From contig NZ_JASCXN010000001.1 in assembly GCF_030010625.1 (NCBI RefSeq), forward strand, positions 310,001 through 374,000: DNA of 64,000 bases. The letters are read 5' to 3'. Source of the DNA: Streptomyces sp. CC208A (GTDB lineage Bacteria > Actinomycetota > Actinomycetes > Streptomycetales > Streptomycetaceae). Below are positions 57,680 to 64,000 of this stretch, in pieces. The translations under genes were made by a program, and so were the position numbers. Every line of letters begins with the position of its first letter. The first letter of the stretch is position 1. The notes under the pieces were generated by a model. The model worked only from the letters and a program-made list of their open reading frames with translations, was not told where the DNA came from and made no database searches.

Positions 57680-59908
57680 GTGCCCATGCCCGTACGCCGC
57701 CTCTCCAGCCTCATACGCCCCTCCCGTCACCGCCGGTCCGTCGTGACCGCGGCGGCGGTCGCCGCACTGACCGGCGGCACCCTCGCGGGCGTGCTCACGG
57801 CGACGGCCGCCCAGGAGGAGGCGATACCGGGCGCGGAGCGGGTCCAGAGCCAGGCCCAGGCCCCCGCCTCGGCCCGGAGCCAGGACCGCGCCGTCCAGGA
57901 CCCCGCCGTCCAGGACCCCGCCGTCCAGGACCCCGCCGAGGCGGGCTCCACCGCCCCGAAGCCGCGGGCGACCCCCGGCACCGCCCGGGGCGCGCGGGGG
58001 GACGCCCCGGACACCCCCGCCGGTCCGGCCGCCCGCGGCACCGCGCCGCTCTCCGTCATGCAGTTCGTCTCCCACCCGGACGACGACCTGTACTTCATGA
58101 ACCCGGACACCGCGCAGTCGCTGGCCGACCGGACCCCGCTGACCACCGTGTACCTGACGGCGGGCGAGTCCAACGGGGTCAACGCCCGTGCCGGGCGGGC
58201 CGCCGCCGTGACCGCGCCGGACAAGCCCGCGTTCGCCGAGGCCCGGCAGAACGGCATCCGCGCCGCGTACGCCGAGATGGCCACCGGCGACCGCACCAGC
58301 CCCTGGGACCGGACCGTGATCCCCACGGCCGGCGGGGGCGCGGCCGAGCTGGACACCCTGCGGGCCAGGCCCGAGGTGCGGCTGGTCTGGCTCCAGCTGC
58401 GCGAGGCCGGCTCGACCTCCGCCGACCGCCCGGTGAGCCTGCGGGGCCTGTGGCACGGCCGGATCGCCACGCTCGGCTCGCAGCTCTCCTCGGGCACGCC
58501 GGTCGCCGCCGACTTCGCGTACTCGAAGGAACAGGTCACCGCCACCCTGACGGGGCTGCTCGACCGCTTCCGGCCGACCTTCGTCCGCACCCTCGACCCG
58601 ACGCCCGGCACCCACGCGGAGACGGGGAAGCTGCGGGACCACCAGGACCACGCGTACGGGGCGCGGTTCGTCCAGGCGGCCCTGGCCCGGTACGCGCAGC
58701 AGCCCGGGCACCCGCACGTCGGCGTGCAGAGCTACATGGGCTACCCGAACACCGATCTGCCCCGGGCCCTGGACAGCCGTACCGCCGAGGAGAAGCTGCG
58801 CAGCCTGAAGACGTACGCGTGGCTGGACGGGACCGACCACTGCGGCAGCCCGGCGGGCTGCGGCGACCTGAAGGCGTCGGGCCGGCCGGGCGGGCGCGGC
58901 TGGACGGGGACGGTGCGGTACGCGCGCGGCTCCTCGACGAACTGGCTCCAGCCGGCCGCGGACGGCGGCCTCCTGGCCTTCGGCGTCCAGGACGGGCGCC
59001 TGGCGACCTGGCACCGGGCGCCCGGCGGCGCCTGGCGGGGGCCGGAACTGCTGGACGGCGGCGGGCTCGACGGCGGCGTCGGCTCCGTACGGCTGCCGGA
59101 CGGGCGGATCGCGGTCTTCGGCACCCGGACCACCTTCGAGGGGCCCGCGGGCTACCGGCGTGAGGTCGTCACGGTCGAGCAGACGGCGCCGGGCGGCACC
59201 TGGGGGCCGTGGCGCTCGCTGGGCACGCCGGGGAAGCGGGACGAGGCGGACCGGACGCCGGACATCAGCGCGCCCGCCGTGACCGTGGACGGCACGGGAC
59301 GGGTCTCGCTCTTCCTGCGCGACGGCGACCACCGGCTCGCCGGCCGTGAGCGGACGCCGGGCGGCACCTGGGGGCCGTGGCGGGCGCTGGGCGGGGCGGA
59401 CCTGCACGGCGACCCGGTGGCGGCGACCGACGCCCGGGGGCGTGTCTACGTCTTCGCGGGCACGCCCCGCTCGGTCCTGATGTGGACCGGCGCGTCCGAC
59501 GGCGGCCCGGTGGCCGGTCCGCTGCCGACCGGCCTGCCGGCGACGACCCTGGCGCTGAGCGCGGGCCCGGCGCCGACCGGCGACGCCATCCGGCTCTGGT
59601 CCCGGGTGCCGGCCACCGGCGAGCCGCGTGCGGTCGACTTCGCTGGTGCCACCCGCCTCGCGCCGGTCGCCCCGCCGACCGGCGGCATCGCGGGCTTCGG
59701 CCCGGTCAGCGCGGCGGACGGCCTGCTCGCGGCCCGTTCCCGGACCGGCCGCCTCGCCGTGACCTCGCTCCAGGGCGGCGGCGCCTGGCGCGTCTCCGGC
59801 TTCCCCCTGGCGGGCGCCCCGGCGGCGGGCCCGGGCGGCGTGGCCGCGCTCGGCCTGGACGGCCGACTGCACTGGACCCCCGGCCCGGCGCCGTCCCCTA
59901 CGGCCTGA
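57680..59908 (+). CDS. Secreted PIG-L family deacetylase with C-terminal lectin/propeller-like repeats
   Basis: 742 aa, GTG start with a second start two codons later (57686). A signal peptide-like region (SVVTAAAVAALTGGTLAGVL) precedes a repetitive QDPAV linker. The PIG-L/LmbE domain (about 120-400) has the zinc motif HPDDDL, TAGESNG and HQDHAYGARF. The last 340 residues repeat PGGTWGPWRSLG-like units, as in sialidase or tachylectin-type propellers that bind sugars. Such enzymes remove N-acetyl groups from GlcNAc compounds. Secretion and substrate are inferred. A perfect palindrome lies about 150 bp upstream. Confidence 0.88.
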   Translation: MPMPVRRLSSLIRPSRHRRSVVTAAAVAALTGGTLAGVLTATAAQEEAIPGAERVQSQAQAPASARSQDRAVQDPAVQDPAVQDPAEAGSTAPKPRATPGTARGARGDAPDTPAGPAARGTAPLSVMQFVSHPDDDLYFMNPDTAQSLADRTPLTTVYLTAGESNGVNARAGRAAAVTAPDKPAFAEARQNGIRAAYAEMATGDRTSPWDRTVIPTAGGGAAELDTLRARPEVRLVWLQLREAGSTSADRPVSLRGLWHGRIATLGSQLSSGTPVAADFAYSKEQVTATLTGLLDRFRPTFVRTLDPTPGTHAETGKLRDHQDHAYGARFVQAALARYAQQPGHPHVGVQSYMGYPNTDLPRALDSRTAEEKLRSLKTYAWLDGTDHCGSPAGCGDLKASGRPGGRGWTGTVRYARGSSTNWLQPAADGGLLAFGVQDGRLATWHRAPGGAWRGPELLDGGGLDGGVGSVRLPDGRIAVFGTRTTFEGPAGYRREVVTVEQTAPGGTWGPWRSLGTPGKRDEADRTPDISAPAVTVDGTGRVSLFLRDGDHRLAGRERTPGGTWGPWRALGGADLHGDPVAATDARGRVYVFAGTPRSVLMWTGASDGGPVAGPLPTGLPATTLALSAGPAPTGDAIRLWSRVPATGEPRAVDFAGATRLAPVAPPTGGIAGFGPVSAADGLLAARSRTGRLAVTSLQGGGAWRVSGFPLAGAPAAGPGGVAALGLDGRLHWTPGPAPSPTA
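57886..57940 (+). repeat. Tandem 15-bp repeat in the PIG-L linker
   Basis: GTCCAGGACCCCGCC repeated three times, encoding Val-Gln-Asp-Pro-Ala; linker expansion by slippage. Confidence 0.85.
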
Positions 59909-59974
59909 CGACCTGACCGGCTTGGGGCCCGCCGCCTGACCGGCGTCGGGCCCGGCCGGGCCCGGGCGTCGAGT

Positions 59975-60058
59975 GCAGGCGCCGGTCCGTGCGCCGGGCC
60001 AGGCACCGGCTCAGGCACCGGGCCAGGCACCGCCTCAAGCGCCAGGCCCGGCACCGGC
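59975..60058. repeat. Degenerate CCAGGCACCG repeats
   Basis: CCAGGCACCGGCTCAGGCACCG-like units repeat about three times just past the CYP154-like stop. They lie in the gap between the PIG-L and P450 genes and replace a recognisable terminator. Confidence 0.6.
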
Positions 60059-61306
60059 TCACGCGTCGAGGAGCACCGGGAAGGACTCCAGGTCGTTCTG
60101 GGTCATCACCGGCAGGTTGCGGAGCTCGGTGTCCGGAACGGCGAGGCGCAGGCCGGGGAAGCGGGCGAAGAGGGCCGGGAGGGCGATGCCGGCCTCGACC
60201 CGGGAGAGGGCCGCGCCGGGGCAGATGTGCGGGCCGTGGCCGAAGGTCATGTGCCGGATGGGGGTCGCCCGGGTGATGTCGAACTCGTCGGCGTCCGGCC
60301 CGTGCTGCTCGGGGTCGCGGCCGATCGCCCGGTACGAGATCACCACGCCCTCGCCCTTCGCGATGACCTCGTCGCCGACCTCGATGTCCTCGGTGGCGAA
60401 CCGCATCAGGAGGTGGGTGGTGGGGGTGTCCCAGCGCAGGGTCTCCTCGATCACCGTCTCCCAGGACACCTCGCCGGCCAGCACGAGCCGCAGCTGCTCG
60501 GGGCGGGCGAGCAGGGCGCGTACGGCGTTGAGGATGAGCCCGATGGTGGTCTCGTGCCCGGCGGCGACCATCGCCTTGAGGTTGCCGACGACCTCCTCCT
60601 CGGTCAGCGGCTCGCCGCCCTCGTCGGCGAGGATGAGCGCCGAGGTCAGGTCGTCGGTGGGCCGGGCGGTCTTCTCGCGGACGAGGTCCGTGTAGAAGAC
60701 GTCGAGGTCGGCGAGGAGGGCGAGGCGCTCGTCCTGCGGGGTGAGCATCGAGAAGAACTTCTTGTACTGCCGGGTGAGCATCACGTTGGCGTCCGGGTCG
60801 ACGCCCATCAGCATGCCGACGACCCGCATGGGCAGCGGCTGCGCGAAGACGGACTTGAGGTCGACGACGGCGCCGTCCTTGCCGGCCTCCGCCAGGGCGT
60901 CGAGCAGTTCCGCGGTGAACTTCTCGATGGCGGGGCGGATCGCCTCCAGGCGGCGCGGAGTCAGCGCCTGGGAGGTCTTGGTCCGCAGCCGCCGGTGCTC
61001 GTCGCCGTCGACGGTGAACATGGACCGGCCCGCGTCGATCATCCCGATGAGCGGCCACGCGTGGGTGACCGCGCCGCTCATCCACAGGCTCCAGGCGTTC
61101 AGGTCCTTGACAAGGCGGGTGTCCACCAGGAGGCGCCGGGCGTCGGCGTGGCGCGTGACGGCCAGGGCGGGCACGCCGAGCAGGTCGATGCGGGCCAGCG
61201 GACCGGCGGCGCGGATCCGGGCGGTCTCGCCGTCGAGGTCGGTGACCATCGGGTCGACGGCGATGGGCGCGGCGGCGGCCTGGGCGGCCGCGTGCGGGCA
61301 GGTCAC
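60059..61306 (-). CDS. Cytochrome P450, CYP154-like
   Basis: 415 aa from GTG 61306 (AGGAG in front), overlapping the upstream P450 stop (GTGA). All catalytic motifs are canonical: I-helix AAGHETT, ExxR in EETLRWDTP and heme loop FGHGPHICPGAALSR. Its size and its place after a CYP157-like partner fit the CYP154 family of streptomycetes, though family assignment is by position and resemblance only. It should be soluble and need ferredoxin and reductase; none is encoded beside it. Substrate unknown. Confidence 0.9.
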   Translation of the reverse strand: MTCPHAAAQAAAAPIAVDPMVTDLDGETARIRAAGPLARIDLLGVPALAVTRHADARRLLVDTRLVKDLNAWSLWMSGAVTHAWPLIGMIDAGRSMFTVDGDEHRRLRTKTSQALTPRRLEAIRPAIEKFTAELLDALAEAGKDGAVVDLKSVFAQPLPMRVVGMLMGVDPDANVMLTRQYKKFFSMLTPQDERLALLADLDVFYTDLVREKTARPTDDLTSALILADEGGEPLTEEEVVGNLKAMVAAGHETTIGLILNAVRALLARPEQLRLVLAGEVSWETVIEETLRWDTPTTHLLMRFATEDIEVGDEVIAKGEGVVISYRAIGRDPEQHGPDADEFDITRATPIRHMTFGHGPHICPGAALSRVEAGIALPALFARFPGLRLAVPDTELRNLPVMTQNDLESFPVLLDA

Positions 61307-62586
61307 GAGGGGGCTCCTGTCGTGGGGACGGGGGTGAACCGGACGGGCAGGGCGGTGGTGCCGCGCAGGAAGGCGGAGGGGCGGCGGACGAGTTCCTCTG
61401 CGGGGACGGCGAGTTCGAGGTCGGGCAGCCGGTCGAGGAGGACCTCGATGCCGGTCCTGGCGATGATCTCGGCGATCTCCTGGGCGGGGAAGGGGCAGCG
61501 GTACTCGCCGTGGCTGAAGGCGAGGTGGGCGCCGCCGCCGCCGCGCGCGGACGGCCCGCCGCCGGGGGCGTCCTGACGTATCAGGGGGTCGGTGTTGGCG
61601 GCGCCGAGGCCGAGCAGCAGCATGTCGCCGGCCCTGATCCACCGCTCGCCGAGCCGGGTGTCCCGGGCCGCCCAGCGGCCGGCGAGGATCTGGGTGGGGC
61701 CGTCCTCCCACAGCACCTCGGTCATGGCGTCGGCGACGCTGCGGCGGCCGCGGGCCATCGAGTCGGCGAACTCGTCCTCGGTGAGCATCAGCCGGACGGA
61801 GTTGCCGATCCAGTCGGCGGTGGTGAGGTGCCCGGCGGCCGTGACGGCCATCAGGTCGAGCATGTACTCCTCGTCCGTGAACTCCTCGGGGAAGGCGAGC
61901 ATCCGGGAGGTCACGTCGTCGCCGGGCTCGGCCCGCCTGGCGGCGACCAGCCGGGCCATGTGGGCACCGAACCGCTGATGGGCGGCCTGCGCCTCGGGCC
62001 CGCCGTCGGCGAGGTCCTTCAACACCCGTGCGATGTCGGCGCCTTCGTCGTCGGGGAAGCCGACGAGCCGGGCGAGGACGAGGACGGGGAGGGGCTCGCA
62101 GAACTCGGCGACGAGGTCGGCGGTGGAACGCCCGCAGAACCCGTCGATCAGCCGGTCGGCCAACTGCTCGCAGTGGCCGCGGACTTCGAAGGGGTCGACG
62201 GCCTCCAGGGCGGGGACGACCATCCGCACGTGCCGCCGGTGCTCCTCGCCGGCGGTGAAGTAGATGGACGGCATGGGCTGTCCGACCATCGGCAGCAGCG
62301 GCCAGTCGGCCGGGACGTGCGGCCACTGGTTCCACAGCCCGACGTCCCGGGGGAAGAGCTCGCCGTCACTGGTGACCTGGTGGACCTCGCGGTAGCCGAC
62401 GACCAGCCAGGCGGGGAACCCGCCCGGCAGTTCCACGGGAACGACGGACCCGTGCTCCCGCCGCATGGCCCGGTAGAGGGCCTGCGGATCGGTCTGGAAG
62501 CCGGGCCCGGAGAGCGGGACGGCCGCGGGGCACCCGGACGGGGGTGCCGGATCGGGAGCGGGCTCGGTGGATGGGGAGCGCGTCAT
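61303..62586 (-). CDS. Cytochrome P450, CYP157-like, lacking the ExxR arginine
   Basis: 427 aa, ATG 62586. The I-helix region TAAGHLTTADW is P450-like and the heme loop is AFSHGEYRCPFPAQEIA. The K-helix reads TEVLWEDGP: the Arg of ExxR is Trp. The Gly normally two after the heme Cys is Phe. CYP157 proteins are known to lack ExxR, which supports this assignment. The longer N-terminus contains SGCPAAVPLSG. It is coupled to the CYP154-like gene. A minus-strand -10-like TATAGT lies at 62653-62648. Confidence 0.88.
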   Translation of the reverse strand: MTRSPSTEPAPDPAPPSGCPAAVPLSGPGFQTDPQALYRAMRREHGSVVPVELPGGFPAWLVVGYREVHQVTSDGELFPRDVGLWNQWPHVPADWPLLPMVGQPMPSIYFTAGEEHRRHVRMVVPALEAVDPFEVRGHCEQLADRLIDGFCGRSTADLVAEFCEPLPVLVLARLVGFPDDEGADIARVLKDLADGGPEAQAAHQRFGAHMARLVAARRAEPGDDVTSRMLAFPEEFTDEEYMLDLMAVTAAGHLTTADWIGNSVRLMLTEDEFADSMARGRRSVADAMTEVLWEDGPTQILAGRWAARDTRLGERWIRAGDMLLLGLGAANTDPLIRQDAPGGGPSARGGGGAHLAFSHGEYRCPFPAQEIAEIIARTGIEVLLDRLPDLELAVPAEELVRRPSAFLRGTTALPVRFTPVPTTGAPS

Positions 62587-62647
62587 GAGTCCTGGTCTCC
62601 TGGGGCGGACGTGGCGTCGACACGGCCGATGCGGGTAACGCGTGGTC

Positions 62648-62653
62648 ACTATA
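62648..62653 (-). promoter_or_regulatory. -10 hexamer for the P450 pair
   Basis: TATAGT on the minus strand, about 60 bp before the ATG at 62586. The -35 is poor (TCCAGT at about 17 nt). The plus-strand reading CACTATAGGGAGG resembles part of the T7 promoter by chance. Confidence 0.45.
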
Positions 62654-62795
62654 GGGAGGTTGTGTGTCACTGGAGCAGTCGAGGGCGATCAATCTCGCTC
62701 ACCGGCCGAAATGTTCAGGCCACTCACCCGAAGAAAAGGTGTTTTTCCGTCAGGTCGGCCGAGGGGCGGCGTGGGGTCTGTGCGACGGTGCTCTT

Positions 62796-63227
62796 ATGAA
62801 CTGGACCCTGGAAGTCGTGCCCGTCCCCGTCACCGACCTGGACCGGGCGAAGGAGTTCTACGCCGGGAAGTGCGGCTTCACCGTCGACCTGGACGACGAG
62901 GTCGCCCCCGGCATCCGTATCATCCAGGCGACCCCGCCCGGCTCGCGCTGCTCCATCGCCCTGATCTCCGGCATGCCCCCGATGCCCGGCACGAAGACGA
63001 TGTCCCCCGGCACCCTGCACGGCCTCCAGCTGTGCGTCACCGACATCGAGGCGGCCAGAACCGCGCTCACCGAGGCGGGCGTCGACGCCTCCCCCGTGAT
63101 GCACGTAGGCGCGACCGGCTGGGAGGAGGGCAAGGGCGACACCTGGAACTCCTTCCTCACCTTCGAGGACCCCGACGGCAACGGCTGGCTGGTCCAGGAG
63201 GCCCCGTCGGACCTGTCCGAACGCTGA
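62796..63227 (+). CDS. VOC-family (glyoxalase-like) protein
   Basis: 143 aa with two beta-alpha-beta-beta-beta modules: VVPVPVTDLDRAKEFYAGKC and LQLCVTDIEAARTALTEAGV, and TFEDPDGNGWLVQEA near the end. Metal ligands of glyoxalases/dioxygenases are partly evident (His in GTLHGLQL, Glu in VQEA), so enzymatic or antibiotic-binding roles are both possible. ATG 62796 is the first start; no strong Shine-Dalgarno is visible. Convergent with the frameshifted GNAT gene nine bases later. Substrate unknown. Confidence 0.88.
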   Translation: MNWTLEVVPVPVTDLDRAKEFYAGKCGFTVDLDDEVAPGIRIIQATPPGSRCSIALISGMPPMPGTKTMSPGTLHGLQLCVTDIEAARTALTEAGVDASPVMHVGATGWEEGKGDTWNSFLTFEDPDGNGWLVQEAPSDLSER

Positions 63228-63236
63228 GGGCGCGGA

Positions 63237-63738
63237 CTACCGCCCGAACTCCACCAGGAACCGCACGAACCCGCCGCTCTCCCCCACGCGCCGCATCCCG
63301 GCCCGCTCCATCACGCGCTGGGAAGCGGCGTTCGCCGGATCGGCATCGCCTCGCAGCACGGCGGCCCCGGCTCCCCGGGCGATGCCGATCACCGCCACGA
63401 GCGCCTCGGAGGCATACCCCTTTCCCCCGCTCCCCCGGCACGACCCCGTACCCCACAACCGCCACCCCGTCCGCCTCGGGCGGCCCGTGGAACCCGATCC
63501 CGCCGACGACGAGCCCGCTCCCCCGGAGCCGTATCTGATACGTCCGGTACGCCCCCGGATCCCCCCGCTCGGCGCACCCCCGCAGAAACGCCCCCACGGA
63601 GGCGAGGTCCCCCACCCCCGGATACCCCTCCGCCCACCGCTCCCCCGGCAGAGCCTCCCGGGCGACGATCCGCTCGCCCTCGGCGACGGTCAGGGGATGG
63701 AGGAGCAGCCGCTCGGTGGCGACGGATTCGATCTTCAT
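63237..63738 (-). pseudogene. GNAT acetyltransferase with a single-base frameshift
   Basis: MKIESVATERLLLHPLTVAE through VVGYGVVPGERGKG reads in one frame, and the continuation GKGYASEALVAVIGIARGAG, ANAASQRVMERAGMRRVGES in the next. The join is at an A-run (plus-strand TTT at 63421-63423) inside the acetyl-CoA loop: with one A fewer the protein would be a normal, approximately 166-aa RimJ/RimL-like acetyltransferase. Either a recent frameshift, programmed slippage or a sequencing error. Start ATG 63738, stop 63237-63239. Confidence 0.8.
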
Positions 63739-63782
63739 GGTGGGCAGTCTGAAGACCCACCCGCACCCCGGGCAACGGGGTT

Positions 63783-64000
63783 TCAGTCGGCCAGAAGCCG
63801 CACCACTCCCACCCAGGTGTCCCCACCCGTCGACTGGCAGGCACCGACCCGCCACCGCCCTGCCGGTACGTCGACATCGGCCTGTTCCGGCATCCTCGTG
63901 CCACCGGGATACGGCGTCCCGAGATCGGCCCCGGCCTCGGCGGAGTCCATCAGCACGGCGGCCCCGTCCGTCTCCCAGACCCCGCACTCCTCCCAGGGAG
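63783..64000 (-). CDS. Partial gene running off the right edge
   Basis: The last 72 codons of a minus-strand gene; its start is beyond the window. The visible end includes WEECGVWETDGAAVLMDSAE, GTPYPGGTRMPEQADV and ends TWVGVVRLLAD. No stop interrupts it up to the edge. The pattern (WE..GVWETDG, PAGRWRV) is like the ends of Streptomyces immunity-type (Imm21-like) proteins, but this is a weak resemblance and I do not assign a function. Confidence 0.6.
   Translation of the reverse strand, partial: PWEECGVWETDGAAVLMDSAEAGADLGTPYPGGTRMPEQADVDVPAGRWRVGACQSTGGDTWVGVVRLLAD

Noticed and set aside
54065..59872. A 1935-codon open frame on the minus strand across several genes
   Set aside because: It overlaps glnE in another frame and the PIG-L gene antisense; composition is Arg/Pro/Gly-rich and it has no domains. 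A GC-bias shadow.
62643..62656. CACTATAGGGAGG resembling a T7 promoter
   Set aside because: Only the downstream part matches and the TAATACGACT part is absent. The minus-strand TATAGT explains it better as a -10.

Overview
The window is very GC-rich, with strong third-position GC bias, GTG starts and tight ATGA/GTGA overlaps. Gene content and order (E2-GntR-aceE, lipB-lipA, glnA, glnII, glnE, mal/agl/pullulanase) point to a Streptomyces chromosome, in the core region around the lipoate and glutamine synthetase genes. No rRNA, tRNA or CRISPR array was seen. Names come from motifs and remembered family features, not from searches.

Layout. 1-5.6 kb: dihydrolipoamide acyltransferase E2, a GntR/FCD regulator and pyruvate dehydrogenase E1 (aceE); a perfect palindrome overlaps the aceE promoter. 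5.6-15 kb: an NSS amino-acid transporter with its small subunit, a WYL regulator, an SDR, a DUF4240 protein, a GNAT, an epimerase, a flavin oxidoreductase and an NsdA-like regulator. 15-20.7 kb: lipB, lipA, small membrane proteins and glnA with a clear GlnR box. 20.9-22.8 kb: a two-gene cyclodipeptide synthase / CYP121-like P450 cluster, the most interesting biosynthetic locus here. 23.3-26 kb: an ArsC-like protein, a broken GNAT and an IS200/IS605 element (tnpA, tnpB) whose inferred end abuts the GlnR box of glnII. 26.2-36 kb: glnII, a PepSY / His-Met-rich membrane pair, a phosphatase, a degenerate sigma-like membrane protein, a predicted di-iron protein coupled to a [2Fe-2S] flavin reductase, and a TetR regulator with a probable operator.

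36-50.8 kb: a maltodextrin utilisation region. An extracellular amylase-pullulanase fusion and an alpha-amylase degrade starch outside the cell, malEFG imports maltodextrins, and an intracellular glucosidase (aglA type) hydrolyses them. Two very similar LacI regulators flank the operon and TTGC/GCAA dyads precede the main promoters. 50.8-57.1 kb: a PAP2 phosphatase, an ECF41-type sigma factor with an FAD oxidoreductase, and glnE, which sets the activity of GlnA by adenylylation. 57.7-64 kb: a secreted PIG-L deacetylase, a CYP154/CYP157-like P450 pair without a conservon, a VOC protein, a frameshifted GNAT and a gene running off the right edge.

glnA, glnII and glnE lie within 38 kb, and two of them carry GlnR-type boxes, so nitrogen control is one theme. 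Central carbon entry (PDH, lipoate synthesis, maltodextrin use) is the other. Many intergenic gaps hold long perfect hairpins that look like (often bidirectional) terminators.
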